Source: an uncultured Faecalibacterium sp. (GTDB taxonomy: Bacteria > Bacillota > Clostridia > Oscillospirales > Ruminococcaceae). From it: a stretch of DNA of 64,000 nucleotides. Location: assembly GCA_934561555.1 (NCBI GenBank), contig CAKTGQ010000003.1, positions 1-64,000 on the forward strand, read 5' to 3'. The position numbers were made by a program, and so were the translations under genes. Under the pieces are notes generated by a model. It made no database searches. It saw nothing but the letters and a program-made list of their open reading frames with translations, and was not told where the DNA came from. Each line of letters starts with the position of its first letter. Within the stretch, counting starts at the first letter, position 1. Below, one piece after another: positions 7,817 through 17,707 of the stretch.

Positions 7817-8776
7817 ATGATGGAGATTGAACGTCCCAAGATCGAAACGGCAAGCCTGTCCCCGGACGGCCGCTACGGCAAATTCGTGGCAGAACCTCTG
7901 GAGCGTGGCTTTGGCATCACACTGGGCAATAGCCTGCGTCGTGTGCTTCTTTCCTCTCTGCCCGGTGTCGCCGTGACCAGCGTCAAGATTGACGGTGTGG
8001 TCCACGAGTTCTCCACCATTGAGGGCGTCAAGGAAGACGTTACCGAAATTGTCCTGAACCTGAAGGGTATTGCTGCAAAGCTGTACACCGATGGTCCGAA
8101 GACAGTGCGTGTTGAGGCAGTTGGTCCCTGTGAGGTCACTGCTGACAACATCAAGCAGGGCGACGACATCGAAATTCTGAACCCTGAGTGGCACATTGCA
8201 ACTCTGGGCGAGGGTGCCAAGCTCGTTATGGAGCTGACTTTCGACAAGGGTCGCGGCTATGTGCCCGCAGAGCGCAACAAACAGGCTATCATCGAGAAGA
8301 ACGATATCAACACTCTTCCCGTTGACAGCATTTACACCCCTGTGCTCAAGGTGAATTATAACGTCGAGAGCACCCGTGTTGGACAGGCAATCGATTACGA
8401 CAAGCTGACCATTGAGGTTTGGACCGATGGCACGATCAACGCACAGGAAGCCGTTTCTCTGGCTGCCCGTGTGCTGACCGAGCACCTGAACCTGTTCGTC
8501 AACCTGTCGGACGAGGCCGCCGGCGCTGAGATCATGGTAGAAAAGACCAACGACGACAAGGAGAAGGCTCTGGAGATGACCATCGAAGAGCTGGATCTGA
8601 GCGTGCGTTCCTTCAACTGCCTGAAGCGTGCCGGTATCAACACGGTGGAAGATCTGGTCAGCAAGAGCGAGGACGAAATGATGAAGGTTCGTAACCTCGG
8701 CCGCAAGAGCCTGGAAGAAGTCATGGCAAAGCTGGACTCCCTGGGCTTCAAGCTGAACACGGATGATGACAACTAA
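7817..8776 (+). CDS. rpoA: RNA polymerase alpha subunit
   Basis: Assembles RNA polymerase and contacts UP elements and regulators. The 319-residue product has the N-terminal dimerisation domain ([17 protein letters not shown] at about 33-49) and the C-terminal DNA-contacting domain with helix-hairpin motifs ([14 protein letters not shown]). ATG 7817 follows AAGGAGGG at good spacing; an upstream in-frame start would add 14 residues derived from the leader hairpins. ATG 7820 is an equally possible start. Confidence 0.97.
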   Translation: MMEIERPKIETASLSPDGRYGKFVAEPLERGFGITLGNSLRRVLLSSLPGVAVTSVKIDGVVHEFSTIEGVKEDVTEIVLNLKGIAAKLYTDGPKTVRVEAVGPCEVTADNIKQGDDIEILNPEWHIATLGEGAKLVMELTFDKGRGYVPAERNKQAIIEKNDINTLPVDSIYTPVLKVNYNVESTRVGQAIDYDKLTIEVWTDGTINAQEAVSLAARVLTEHLNLFVNLSDEAAGAEIMVEKTNDDKEKALEMTIEELDLSVRSFNCLKRAGINTVEDLVSKSEDEMMKVRNLGRKSLEEVMAKLDSLGFKLNTDDDN

Positions 8777-8799
8777 AAATAATTAAGGAGTGAAACGGG

Positions 8800-9141
8800 A
8801 TGCCCGGTACCAGAAAGCTCGGTAGAACCAGCGACAGCCGCAACGCTATGATGCGCGCTATGGTTACCTACCTGTTAGAGAATGGCAAGATTGAGACCAC
8901 TGTCACTCGCGCTAAGGACGTTCGTTCCATGGCCGAGAAGATGATCACCCTTGGCAAGGCCAGCGACCTGCACACCAAGCGTCAGGTCTACGCCTACATC
9001 ACCAAGGAAGATGTTGCAAAGAAGCTGTTTGACGAGATCAGCCCCAAGTACGCTGACCGCAACGGCGGCTACACCCGCATCATCAAGATCGGCGCTCGCC
9101 GCGGCGATGCAGCTGAGATGGCAGTTCTGGAGCTCGTCTGA
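8800..9141 (+). CDS. rplQ: 50S ribosomal protein L17
   Basis: Large-subunit protein near the exit tunnel, 113 residues. It begins [14 protein letters not shown] and contains [16 protein letters not shown], both family signatures. It is the last gene of the alpha operon and is followed by a strong terminator. Confidence 0.97.
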   Translation: MPGTRKLGRTSDSRNAMMRAMVTYLLENGKIETTVTRAKDVRSMAEKMITLGKASDLHTKRQVYAYITKEDVAKKLFDEISPKYADRNGGYTRIIKIGARRGDAAEMAVLELV

Positions 9142-9170
9142 TCCTGCTCTGACTGTATAAACGGTTGATA

Positions 9171-9205
9171 AAAGCCCTTTCCCAGTGATGGGAAGGGGCT
9201 TTTTG
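9171..9205 (+). terminator. Intrinsic terminator of the alpha operon
   Basis: Arms at 9171-9183 and 9190-9202 around a 6-nt loop, then a T-run. It ends the infA-rplQ transcript. Confidence 0.9.
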
Positions 9206-9230
9206 TTGTAGTGGCACATATTTCGGATAC

Positions 9231-9266
9231 GAAAAAAGCCCTGCACGGCAGAATACCGTACAGGGC
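9231..9266 (-). terminator. Intrinsic terminator of the CAP lipoprotein gene
   Basis: On the minus strand GCCCTGTACGG and its near-complement end in a six-T tract (the A-run at 9232-9237 of the plus strand). It lies 15 nt past the stop of the minus-strand gene and faces the alpha-operon terminator. Confidence 0.88.
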
Positions 9267-9281
9267 GGGAAGAGCACTGGA

Positions 9282-10601
9282 TCAGGCGGCTTTTGCGGCG
9301 GAGGTCTGCTGTTCAGACAGTGCTTTCCGGGCATCTTCCAGTTCCTGCTCAGCGGCAAGAACGGCTTCCTTTGCTGCAGCCAGCGTTTCCTTTGCGGTGG
9401 AAACTTCGGTATGATCGGTTTTGATCTTTTCGGTCAGGGCGTTCACACGATCGGCGGCATCATCCCGGGCCTTTTCTGCGGCGGTGATGGCGGCATCCAG
9501 CCGGGTGAGCTCTTTCTGTGCAGCCTTTTCTGCGGATCGTGCATCCGAAACGGTCTTTTTAGCAGCATTTAAAGTCGTATCCAGACCACGGAGATAGGCT
9601 TCGTAGGCAGAAAGACGGGCACGATATTCGCTGGTGGTGTATGTTTTCTGCCCGGAGACAGAACCATATGCAAAATTCTGTGCATTACATTGGCTAAAGA
9701 AACCTTTGGGGTCTGTATTGATGGCATAGCCTGTAACACAATAATTAGGATTTACGATGTTCAAATAGTGACCGGTGCGATTATTCCGTTCCGGGGTGAG
9801 CGCATATTGCTTTTTTTCAACAGTGTACCAGGCATCAAAGGGGCCGTCTGCGCAATCATTGTAGGCGCTCCAGGCAAGGTTCTCACCAAGGTGAAAACGG
9901 CAGTTGCCTGTGCGGCCGTGATGTCCTTTAGCGTAAGCACTGTAATCTGCATGCAGCTGTGCAGCGGCCATGCCCCAATCGTTGATGGGCAGGTCTTTTA
10001 AGCTGGTTCCGTTGCTTTGATTTTCGCGGCGGCGCATTTCATTGCACTTGTCGATCCATTTGAGGGATGCTTTAAAATTTTGGTACGAAGTTGCATCATA
10101 AGGGCTGGAAAGATTTGGCGTTACCTCGTCAAACGCAGGCAACTGCCCTAAGAACAGCTTGGTAATGGTTTCAATGTCAGAACCACTGTCGTCTGCATTC
10201 CAGATAAAAAAGCCAAGAGAGTTGTTCTGGTACTTGCGCGGCTCTTCCTGCTCCTTCTGAACCTGTTCCAGAGCACTCTGCGCGGCGGTGGTGGCATCCT
10301 GCCTGCGCTGGTAATCCGCTTCACCGTCTGCTTTGTTCTGGACGGCCTGTGTGATGGCGGTTTCCAGCCCGGGCTGCGATTTCTTGACCGCTGCAAGCTC
10401 TGCCTGATCCTCAGCCAGTGCGTTGGTGGCATCAGCAAGGGTCTGTGTGGCAGCAGTCTGACTGTTCAGTGCGGCCTGATAGGCTTTTTGCGCTGCGCGG
10501 ACACGGGTGACGGCTGGGTCTTCTGTGCTGCAGGAAGCCAGTGTCAGCGCCAGAAAGGCGCAGGCCAGTCCGCCGGCAGCAAAACGGGTGCGTTTTTTCA
10601 T
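9282..10601 (-). CDS. CAP/SCP-domain lipoprotein with flanking coiled coils
   Basis: Predicted surface lipoprotein of 439 residues. The ATG at 10601 follows GGAGG; residues 1-24 form a lipoprotein signal with lipobox L-A-S-C and Cys24. Long alanine/glutamine/glutamate-rich helices (about 30-140 and 330-435) look like coiled coils. Between them is a CAP domain: the four expected acidic/histidine positions appear as G-H-H-G-R, G-E-N-L-A, W-Y-T-V-E-K and T-G-H-Y-L-N-I-V. CAP proteins bind sterols, lipids or other ligands in other organisms, and some have proteolytic or nuclease-like roles; the substrate here is unknown. It has its own promoter and terminator. Confidence 0.8.
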   Translation of the reverse strand: MKKRTRFAAGGLACAFLALTLASCSTEDPAVTRVRAAQKAYQAALNSQTAATQTLADATNALAEDQAELAAVKKSQPGLETAITQAVQNKADGEADYQRRQDATTAAQSALEQVQKEQEEPRKYQNNSLGFFIWNADDSGSDIETITKLFLGQLPAFDEVTPNLSSPYDATSYQNFKASLKWIDKCNEMRRRENQSNGTSLKDLPINDWGMAAAQLHADYSAYAKGHHGRTGNCRFHLGENLAWSAYNDCADGPFDAWYTVEKKQYALTPERNNRTGHYLNIVNPNYCVTGYAINTDPKGFFSQCNAQNFAYGSVSGQKTYTTSEYRARLSAYEAYLRGLDTTLNAAKKTVSDARSAEKAAQKELTRLDAAITAAEKARDDAADRVNALTEKIKTDHTEVSTAKETLAAAKEAVLAAEQELEDARKALSEQQTSAAKAA

Positions 10602-10642
10602 GATATAACCTCCTCCACGATCAAAGAAATTTTGGATAATTC

Positions 10643-10672
10643 TATTTAGTCGGAAAAATCGGAGGCTGTCAA
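10643..10672 (-). promoter_or_regulatory. Promoter of the CAP lipoprotein gene
   Basis: On the minus strand TTGACA (10672-10667) and TAAATA (10648-10643) with an 18-bp spacer, about 40 nt before the start codon. Confidence 0.6.
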
Positions 10673-10740
10673 GAGGAATGTGCAAAAATAACGCGTAATT
10701 TGTAAAATTCTGTGAGGACGGTTTCTGCACGGATAGGCTC

Positions 10741-10769
10741 TTGGCATTGCGCCTGCCCCGTGGTATACT
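10741..10769 (+). promoter_or_regulatory. Promoter of the lipoprotein/two-component operon
   Basis: TTGGCA (10741-10746) and TATACT (10764-10769) with a 17-bp spacer, 48 nt upstream of the first start codon. Confidence 0.7.
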
Positions 10770-10817
10770 GACACTAGCCCAGTTTGCCCAGACGACGGAA
10801 AGGAGGAGCGCCGATCC

Positions 10818-12128
10818 ATGAAAAATCGATTACTGTGTTTGTTGGCCAGTCTGATGCTGTGCGCTTTGCTGTGCAGCTGCCAGACGCTGCTGCCGGCCAA
10901 CGAAAAAGCACAGGTAGAGGAATTGCTGCGCGCCCCGAAACTTTCCGGCGATTACGGCGCGCTGCAAACGTCCCTGAACGACTGGCTGGGGGAGAGCGCC
11001 CAGCTGAAATATCCCATTCAGGGCGAGCTGCTTTCTCCCTTTGTGCTGCAGGACTTGGACGGCGACGGCCAGCAGGATGCGGCGGTGCTGTATACCACCG
11101 CCCAGACCGCCAACGTCTGCGTGGCCATCTTGCAGCGGGACGACACCGGAAGCTGGCAGGTGCGCCAGAGCGTGGAGGGTCTTGCCGAAACGGTGGAGAA
11201 CGTCAGCCTTGCCCAATTGCAGGATACAGACAGCTGCCAACTGGTGGTGGGCTATACCGCCGCCCAGAATGACCACTATCTGGCGGTGTACTCTTATCAG
11301 GACGGTACCCTGTCCACCATTCTGGAGCAGCAGTACGAGCAGTATCTGGTGGAAAATATCACCGGCGGCAGCAGTCAGGATCTGATCCTGATGTCCACGC
11401 AGGAGGACGGCAGCGTGCAGATCGAACTGCTGACCGCAGACCGCAAGGGCAGCTTCCGGCAGGTGGCGGTCAACGGCCTTTCCGCAGATAAGTTCTCCGG
11501 CTGCGCCTCGGTGGCAGCGGGCGCAGGCGCGGACGGACGGCACTATCTGGTGCTGGACGGCTGGACCGGCATTTCCGGCAACAATCTGGCCTCGGTGCTG
11601 CTGTGCTACGATGAGAACAGCCAGCAGATGGTGCCTGCCACAAGGATCAGCAGCCAGCGGCTGTATAACGCTTCCCTGCGCAATGTACCCACGCTGGTCA
11701 GCCGGGATCTGGACGGAGACGGCATCGTGGAGATCCCCACCCAGCCGGACGAGGCGGGCCTGCTGAACCTGAGCCAGAGCCGCCGCATGGACTTTATCGT
11801 CTGGATGGACTACACCAGCAGCCACCCGGAAAAAAGCTTTGGCCTGCTGGACGAGGAGACCAACTGTTATATCGAACTGCCCGCCGAGTGGGAGGGCAAC
11901 CTGAAACTGACCGACAGCGAGGAATATGACGGCGCAGTGGAGCTGCGCACAGTGGACGAGGATCAGCTGGTGCTGACGGTACGGCTGGCAAGCACCTCGG
12001 CCAACTCCACCGGCTGGACCCGGCTGGGCGTGGTGGCGTCCCGTCAATTGCAGGCCAGAATGGGCCCGGGCGTTTTGCTTGCCGACACAAACTACCGCCT
12101 TTCCAAGGCGTTGTATCTGCTGAATTAA
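10818..12128 (+). CDS. Lipoprotein with D-x-D-G-D-G repeats, two-component partner
   Basis: Not assigned to a named family. The 436-residue product has a lipoprotein signal ending L-C-S-C with Cys21. Two FG-GAP-like calcium-binding signatures, D-L-D-G-D-G, occur at about residues 76-81 and 297-302, suggesting a beta-propeller-type extracellular domain. It is first in an operon with a response regulator (17 nt later) and a histidine kinase, so a role as ligand-binding accessory to the kinase, or as a co-regulated envelope protein, is plausible but inferred. The ATG is preceded by GGAGG. Confidence 0.6.
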   Translation: MKNRLLCLLASLMLCALLCSCQTLLPANEKAQVEELLRAPKLSGDYGALQTSLNDWLGESAQLKYPIQGELLSPFVLQDLDGDGQQDAAVLYTTAQTANVCVAILQRDDTGSWQVRQSVEGLAETVENVSLAQLQDTDSCQLVVGYTAAQNDHYLAVYSYQDGTLSTILEQQYEQYLVENITGGSSQDLILMSTQEDGSVQIELLTADRKGSFRQVAVNGLSADKFSGCASVAAGAGADGRHYLVLDGWTGISGNNLASVLLCYDENSQQMVPATRISSQRLYNASLRNVPTLVSRDLDGDGIVEIPTQPDEAGLLNLSQSRRMDFIVWMDYTSSHPEKSFGLLDEETNCYIELPAEWEGNLKLTDSEEYDGAVELRTVDEDQLVLTVRLASTSANSTGWTRLGVVASRQLQARMGPGVLLADTNYRLSKALYLLN

Positions 12129-12145
12129 GGAATGGAGGATGCTGC

Positions 12146-12850
12146 ATGGTACGAGTGCTTGTTGTAGAAGATGAAGCCAATATCCGCGATATGATCGCCC
12201 TGAACCTGCGCCATGCGGGGATGGAGGTAGTGGAGGCCGAAAGCGCCGAAGCCGCCCTGCCGCTGCTGGCGCAGAAGCCCGGCTGCGATGCCGCCATTCT
12301 GGACGTGATGCTGCCGGGCATGAACGGATTCTCGCTGTGTGAGACCATCCGCCGCACCGACCAGCAGATCGGCATCATCATCCTCAGCGCCAAGGGGCAG
12401 GAGCAGGATAAGATCCGCGGTCTGTCCATCGGCGCAGACGATTACATGACCAAGCCTTTCAGCGTCAGCGAGCTGCTGGCGCGTGTAGAGGCGCTGTGCC
12501 GCCGGGTCATCCGCACCAAGGAAGGGGACAGCCGGGAGAACACCCCGCTGGGCACTTTGACCAGCGGCGACTTTGTGCTGGACGAGAACCGCCGCGTGCT
12601 GCTGAAGGCCGGTCAGCCCATTGAGTTGACGCAGGTGGAGTTCCAGATCATGGAGCTGTTTTTTCGCAATCCGGGCACCGCGCTGGTGCGCGAAAAGATC
12701 CTGAAAGGGGTCTGGGGCGAGAACTATTTCGGCGATGTAAAGATCGTGGATGTGAACATTCGCCGCCTGCGCATGAAGGTGGAGGACGAGCCCAGCCACC
12801 CCACCCATATCATGACCGTGTGGGGTTATGGCTACCGGTGGGAAGAATAA
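12146..12850 (+). CDS. OmpR/PhoB-type response regulator
   Basis: DNA-binding regulator of 234 residues. Receiver domain: acidic pocket Glu8/Asp9, phospho-acceptor Asp53 in A-I-L-D-V-M-L-P, and Lys103 in T-K-P-F. The C-terminal winged helix (about 130-232) ends with T-V-W-G-Y-G-Y-R-W, the standard OmpR-family finish. The partner kinase begins 90 nt downstream; a strong hairpin lies in that gap and may lower kinase expression relative to the regulator. Confidence 0.95.
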   Translation: MVRVLVVEDEANIRDMIALNLRHAGMEVVEAESAEAALPLLAQKPGCDAAILDVMLPGMNGFSLCETIRRTDQQIGIIILSAKGQEQDKIRGLSIGADDYMTKPFSVSELLARVEALCRRVIRTKEGDSRENTPLGTLTSGDFVLDENRRVLLKAGQPIELTQVEFQIMELFFRNPGTALVREKILKGVWGENYFGDVKIVDVNIRRLRMKVEDEPSHPTHIMTVWGYGYRWEE

Positions 12851-12854
12851 AAAT

Positions 12855-12891
12855 GTGATTCAGGAAAGTCCTGCGGACTTTCCTGAATCAC
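12855..12891. terminator. 16-bp palindromic hairpin between regulator and kinase
   Basis: GTGATTCAGGAAAGTC (12855-12870) pairs perfectly with 12876-12891 around CTGCG, and is flanked by A/T tracts on both sides (A-run, then ATTTTTTT). It has nearly the same size as the 36-nt palindromes of the R1 repeats. Placed inside an operon it probably acts as a partial terminator or stability element. Confidence 0.6.
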
Positions 12892-12940
12892 AAAAAAATA
12901 TTTTTTTATTATCTATACTCACCGAAAGGAGGACACTGTT

Positions 12941-14365
12941 ATGCGAAGCGGTATCACCCGCCGCTGGCTGCGGGGCAACCTGCTTATCACCGTACTGGTG
13001 GTGCTGCTGGCCGAAGCGATGTTTTTGTACAGCTATACCCGCAGCTACTACGGCAGTGTGCAGCAGATCATGTACCGGCGGTTCTCCTCGGTGACCGGTC
13101 AGCTGAAAATGTATACCGGCGATACCGCCCAGAGTGCCGCCGCCAGCCGCAGTCTGGCGCTGCGGCGCATGGTGGAGCAGTTTGCCGATAAGGATAAATA
13201 CGAGTTTATGCTGCTGGACAGCTACGGCGGCGTGATTGCCTCCTCCAGCGGTACGGACGCGGAGGGCATCGTCAGCAGTAAGGACTTTGAACAGGCGCTC
13301 GGCGCACCGGACGGTCTGGGCGTGGCGGTGTACCGCACCCAGTCCGGCGAAATGGTCATGGCAGCCTGTTCGCTGGTGCCCTACGACGCCGAGGACGTGG
13401 CCGCCCTGCGGCTGGTCACCAGTCTGGCGCTGGTGGAGCGGCAGGTCAAAAACGCCGTTATCGTCAGTGTGTTCCTTGCGGTGGCAATTTTGCTGTTTAC
13501 GGTCATGTCCGGCCTGTACTTTGTGCGGGGCATCGTGGTGCCGCTGGGGCAGGTGGAGCGCACCGCCGCCGGCATCGCCCGGGGCGAGCTGGATGTGCGT
13601 CTTCCCCTGACCGGCGACCCTCACGACGAGGTGGACCGGCTGCGCGGCACCATCAACCAAATGGCCGAGGGACTGGAAGAGACCGAGAAGATGAAAAACG
13701 AGTTCATCAGTTCGGTGTCCCACGAGCTGCGCACCCCGCTTACCTCCATTCGGGGCTGGGTGGAGACCTTGATGACCTTGGACGACCCCACCGACGAGAA
13801 CTACCGCAAGGGGCTGGAGATCATCAACAACGAGACCGGGCGGCTGAACAATATGGTGGAGGAGCTGCTGGATTTCAGCCGTCTGCAGAACGGACGCATC
13901 CGCATGGAGTGCCGCCCGCTGGACTTGGTGGCAGAGCTGACCGATGCGGTGCTCTTCTGCGAGGCGCGCATCCGGCAGGAGGGGCTGCTGCTCCACTACA
14001 CCGAGCCGGAGGAGATGATCCCCGTCTACGCCGACCCGGACCGTCTGCGGCAGGTGTTCATCAATATTCTGGATAACGCCATCAAATACTCCGCCCCCGG
14101 CGGGCGCATTACGGTCAAGCTGTGGGCAGGGGAGTACAAAGCCTTTGTGGAGATCATCGATCAGGGACGCGGCATCCCGCCGGAGGATCTGGAAAACGTA
14201 AAGACCAAGTTCTACAAGGGCAGCAACTCGGTGCGCGGCAGCGGCATCGGTCTGGCGCTGGTGGATTCCATCATGACCGCGCTGGACGGCACGCTGGATA
14301 TCAAGAGCACCCTCGGGCGCGGCACTGTGGTCACCTTGGGTCTGCCGCTGTACCATAAGGCGTGA
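12941..14365 (+). CDS. Membrane sensor histidine kinase
   Basis: The 474-residue kinase has a transmembrane helix at about 13-32, an extracytoplasmic sensor of roughly 135 residues, a second helix at about 172-194 and a HAMP linker (195-248). His261 lies in the H-box S-V-S-H-E-L-R-T-P-L. The ATPase domain shows the N-box (D-N-A-I-K-Y-S), D-Q-G-R-G-I-P and G-S-G-I-G-L-A-L. It phosphorylates the neighbouring regulator by operon logic. The ATG follows AAAGGAGG. The signal is unknown; the upstream lipoprotein may take part. Confidence 0.95.
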   Translation: MRSGITRRWLRGNLLITVLVVLLAEAMFLYSYTRSYYGSVQQIMYRRFSSVTGQLKMYTGDTAQSAAASRSLALRRMVEQFADKDKYEFMLLDSYGGVIASSSGTDAEGIVSSKDFEQALGAPDGLGVAVYRTQSGEMVMAACSLVPYDAEDVAALRLVTSLALVERQVKNAVIVSVFLAVAILLFTVMSGLYFVRGIVVPLGQVERTAAGIARGELDVRLPLTGDPHDEVDRLRGTINQMAEGLEETEKMKNEFISSVSHELRTPLTSIRGWVETLMTLDDPTDENYRKGLEIINNETGRLNNMVEELLDFSRLQNGRIRMECRPLDLVAELTDAVLFCEARIRQEGLLLHYTEPEEMIPVYADPDRLRQVFINILDNAIKYSAPGGRITVKLWAGEYKAFVEIIDQGRGIPPEDLENVKTKFYKGSNSVRGSGIGLALVDSIMTALDGTLDIKSTLGRGTVVTLGLPLYHKA

Positions 14366-14499
14366 GCAATGCCCCTCAGAACACAGATTTTGTCACATTT
14401 GTGTGCTAGAATAAGCTTTGCCCGGGTCTTGACCCGGATAAAATACAAAAAAGACCGCCCTTTGCCCAAAGCGGCAGGGACGGATATCGGGAGAAATCA

Positions 14500-15447
14500 A
14501 TGAATCAACCTAAAAAGGAACGCTTTAAGACCAGCGTGGGCGGGCAGGCACTGATGGAGGGCATCATGATGCGCGGCCCCAAGCAGATGTGCTGCGCCGT
14601 GCGCAAGCCGGACGGCACCATCGAGACGAAACTTGACCCCACCCCCGCCCACGGGGTATGGACGAAGATCCCGCTGGTGCGCGGCGCTATTTCCATGATC
14701 GAGAGCATGATCGTGGGCTACCGCTACATGATGTACTCGGCGCAGGTGAGCATGGGGGACGACTACGACCCCGCCGAGGAGGAGACCGCCTTTGAAAAAT
14801 GGGTGGGGGAGCATCTGGGCGAGAAAGCCGAGAACGCGCTGCTGACCGTTGCAGCGGTGCTGGGCGGTCTGCTGGCGATTTTGCTGTTCACCGTGCTGCC
14901 CACCTTCCTTGTGGGCGGGGTGAACCGTCTGCTGCCGCTGGGGCGCTGGGGCAAGGTGGTGCTGGAAGCCGTGCTGAAGGTGGCCATCTTCCTGACCTAT
15001 ATGGTGGGCATCTCCAAAATGAAGGAGATCCATCGCGTGTTCGAGTACCACGGTGCGGAGCACAAGACCATTGCCTGCTACGAGGCGGGCGACCCGCTGA
15101 CCGTGGAGAATGTGCGCAAGTACACCCGCTTCCACCCCCGCTGTGGTACCAGCTTCCTCATTCTGGTGGTCATCGTCAGCGTGTTCTTGTACAGCGTGCT
15201 GCCGTGGGGCAGCATCGGCCTGCGGGTGGTGTGCAAGCTGCTGCTGCTGCCGCTGGTCATGGGCATCAGCTACGAGCTGCTCAAGTGGTGCGGCCGGTCG
15301 GATAACATCGCTACCCGCATCATCCGGCAGCCGGGCATCTGGGTGCAGCACCTCACCGTCTTTGAGCCGGACGACAGCATGATCGAGGTGGCCATTGCGG
15401 CCATTACCCCCGTGCTGCCCGAGACCCCGGAGGAGGGCAAATGGTAA
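14500..15447 (+). CDS. DUF1385 membrane protein (YqhQ-like)
   Basis: Conserved membrane protein of 315 residues with no settled function. It opens with the family block G-G-Q-A-L-M-E-G-I-M-M-R-G and has the histidine-rich motif Y-H-G-A-E-H-K-T at about 185-192 and H-P-R-C-G-T-S-F, suggestive of metal binding. Three or four hydrophobic helices lie between and after these. It overlaps prmC by 7 nt, a pairing common in Firmicutes. The short spacer upstream holds a CCGGGT/ACCCGG hairpin (14419-14434). Confidence 0.85.
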   Translation: MNQPKKERFKTSVGGQALMEGIMMRGPKQMCCAVRKPDGTIETKLDPTPAHGVWTKIPLVRGAISMIESMIVGYRYMMYSAQVSMGDDYDPAEEETAFEKWVGEHLGEKAENALLTVAAVLGGLLAILLFTVLPTFLVGGVNRLLPLGRWGKVVLEAVLKVAIFLTYMVGISKMKEIHRVFEYHGAEHKTIACYEAGDPLTVENVRKYTRFHPRCGTSFLILVVIVSVFLYSVLPWGSIGLRVVCKLLLLPLVMGISYELLKWCGRSDNIATRIIRQPGIWVQHLTVFEPDDSMIEVAIAAITPVLPETPEEGKW

Positions 15448-16412
15448 GCGAAGCAATGCTCCCTCGCGCAGCGGTGCGGGAGGTGGAGCAGCGGCTGACT
15501 GCCGCAGGCTGCCCGGACGCGGATTTTGACGCGCGGGAGCTGTTCCGGCTGGCGACCGGGCGGGACGTGCGGCTTTCCGACCGTCCGCTGACCGCAGAGC
15601 AGGCGGAGGTGCTGGAAGCCCTCTGCACCCGCCGCGCCGCGCGGGAGCCGCTGCAATACCTTTGTGGCAGCTGGAGCTTTCTGGACTTTGAGTTGGCGGT
15701 AGGCCCCGGGGTGCTCTGTCCCCGGGCAGATACCGAGGTGGTGGCGCAGGCCGCCGCCGAGACCCTTGCGGGCATCGCGGTGCCCCGGGTGCTGGATCTG
15801 TGTGCCGGGACAGGCTGTCTGGGGCTGGGGGTCAAGCGCTTTTGCCCCGCCGCGCAGGTGACCTGCGTGGAAAAAAGCCCGGAAGCCTTTGCCTATCTGG
15901 AAAAGAACGCCCGCTGCGCCCTGACCGGGCAGGGCAGACAGACCGAGAACGTGCTGGAACCCTCTGCCCTTGAGCAGGCGGATGCCCCCGCCTTTGATTG
16001 GGGCCCGGCGCTGAACGCGCTGCGGGCAAGCCAAAAGCCCGCCTACGCGGTGCAGCCGGTGCAGGGCGACCTGTTCACCTACTGGGAGACCCTGCCGGAG
16101 GGGCAGCTGGAACTCATCGTTTCGAACCCGCCCTACCTGACCGCCGCCGAGATGGAGCAGCTGCAGCCCGAGGTGGCGCAGGAGCCTGCCATGGCGCTGG
16201 AAGCCGGAGAGGACGGCCTTGTGTTCTACCGGGCGCTGGCGCAGCATTACCAAAATGCGCTGTGCCCCGGCGGGGCGCTGGTGCTGGAGATCGGCTGGCA
16301 GCAGCGGGAAGCCGTAACCGCCCTACTGGCTGAGAACGGCTGGACGGATATCCGCTGCATCCAGGACTTTGGCGGCAACGACCGCTGTGTGATCGCCCAT
16401 CGCCTAAAATAA
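15441..16412 (+). CDS. prmC: Release-factor glutamine methyltransferase PrmC
   Basis: Methylates the GGQ glutamine of RF1/RF2 with S-adenosylmethionine. The 323-residue product has SAM motif V-L-D-L-C-A-G-T-G at about 117-125 and the catalytic N-P-P-Y at 229-232. It is some 40-45 residues longer than typical PrmC because of an insertion (about 155-205) between these motifs. The ATG overlaps the end of the DUF1385 gene, so the two are translationally coupled. The usual neighbour prfA is not in the window. Confidence 0.92.
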   Translation: MVSEAMLPRAAVREVEQRLTAAGCPDADFDARELFRLATGRDVRLSDRPLTAEQAEVLEALCTRRAAREPLQYLCGSWSFLDFELAVGPGVLCPRADTEVVAQAAAETLAGIAVPRVLDLCAGTGCLGLGVKRFCPAAQVTCVEKSPEAFAYLEKNARCALTGQGRQTENVLEPSALEQADAPAFDWGPALNALRASQKPAYAVQPVQGDLFTYWETLPEGQLELIVSNPPYLTAAEMEQLQPEVAQEPAMALEAGEDGLVFYRALAQHYQNALCPGGALVLEIGWQQREAVTALLAENGWTDIRCIQDFGGNDRCVIAHRLK

Positions 16413-16437
16413 ATTGGAAAAAACAAACAACTTCTTG

Positions 16438-16465
16438 TTGTAATATTTTGATTTTGTGTTATACT
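16438..16465 (+). promoter_or_regulatory. recA promoter
   Basis: TTGTAA (16438-16443) and TATACT (16460-16465) with a 16-bp spacer. I looked for a GAAC-type SOS dyad around it and saw none, so LexA control is not evident here. Confidence 0.55.
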
Positions 16466-16528
16466 AAGAAGGAAAGCGAAGCACAGCCCGCCCTCTGCGG
16501 GCCCAAAGGATAAAAGGAGCAGCAGGCT

Positions 16529-17707
16529 ATGGCAAAAAATCAGAACAACAACGTTGCACCGGCTACCCAGAAGACCGAGCCGGAAGCCAAGAAGGACGCG
16601 CTGGCTACGGCGCTGGCGCAGATCGAAAAGCAGTTCGGCAAGGGTGCCGTCATGAAACTGGGCGACAACGCCTCCATGCAGGTGGATGCCATTTCCACCG
16701 GCAGTCTGGGGCTGGATCTGGCGCTGGGCGTGGGCGGTGTGCCGCGCGGACGCATCATCGAGGTGTACGGCCCGGAATCCAGCGGTAAGACCACGCTGGC
16801 ACTGCACATCCTTGCCGAAGCCCAGAAGAAGGGCGGCGAGGTGGCCTTTATCGACGTTGAGCACGCACTGGACCCCACCTATGCCGAGGCACTGGGCGTG
16901 GACATCAACAACCTGCTGGTCAGCCAGCCGGATACCGGCGAGCAGGCCATGGAGATCTGCGAGGCGCTGGTGCGCTCCGGCGCCATTGATGCCATTGTAG
17001 TGGACTCGGTAGCCGCCATGGTGCCCCGTGCCGAGATTGAGGGCGAGATGGGCGACAGCCATGTGGGCTTGCAGGCACGTCTGATGAGTCAGGCCATGCG
17101 TAAGCTGACCAGCGTCATCGGCAAGACCAACACGGTCTGCGTGTTCATCAACCAGCTGCGCGAGAAGGTGGGCGTCATGTACGGCAACCCGGAGGTGACC
17201 ACCGGCGGCCGCGCTCTGAAATACTACGCCTCGGTGCGTATCGATATCCGCCGCGTGGAGGGTTTGAAGGACTCCTCTGGTCAGTTCATCGGCAACCACA
17301 CCCGCGCCAAGATCGTCAAGAACAAAGTGGCTCCGCCGTTCCGTGAGGCCGAGTTCGACATCATGTTCGGCGAGGGCATCTCCAAAATGAGCGAGCTCAT
17401 CGATGTGGGTGTCAAGCTGGGCATCGTGCAGAAGAGCGGCGCATGGTTCAACTACGGCGATATCCGTCTGGGTCAGGGCCGCGACAACGCCAAGCAGTTC
17501 CTGAAGGATAACCCCGAGATCGCAAACGACATCGAGGGGCAGATCCGCGCCAACGCCGATAAGCTGTACGCCACCCGCCGCCCGGCAGGCCGCGCCGCAG
17601 CCGCCGCAGCGGAGAAGCCCGCCGAGCCTGCCGCCGCAAAGGAGCCGGTAGTCAAGGCACCCACCCGCAGCAGCGAGAGCGAGCTGGACATCATGGTGGA
17701 GGACTAA
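16529..17707 (+). CDS. recA: Recombinase RecA
   Basis: Strand-exchange ATPase for homologous recombination. The 392-residue product has the Walker [10 protein letters not shown], the Walker B strand ending V-V-D-S-V-A-A, the L2-region [11 protein letters not shown] and the A-L-K-Y-Y-A-S-V-R block. The C-terminus is extended by an alanine/proline/glutamate-rich tail of about 45 residues. GGAGCAGCAGGCT precedes the ATG. recX follows without any gap. Confidence 0.98.
   Translation: MAKNQNNNVAPATQKTEPEAKKDALATALAQIEKQFGKGAVMKLGDNASMQVDAISTGSLGLDLALGVGGVPRGRIIEVYGPESSGKTTLALHILAEAQKKGGEVAFIDVEHALDPTYAEALGVDINNLLVSQPDTGEQAMEICEALVRSGAIDAIVVDSVAAMVPRAEIEGEMGDSHVGLQARLMSQAMRKLTSVIGKTNTVCVFINQLREKVGVMYGNPEVTTGGRALKYYASVRIDIRRVEGLKDSSGQFIGNHTRAKIVKNKVAPPFREAEFDIMFGEGISKMSELIDVGVKLGIVQKSGAWFNYGDIRLGQGRDNAKQFLKDNPEIANDIEGQIRANADKLYATRRPAGRAAAAAAEKPAEPAAAKEPVVKAPTRSSESELDIMVED

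Noticed and set aside
16413..16528. LexA/SOS box before recA
   Set aside because: No GAAC...GTTC-type dyad could be found near the promoter.
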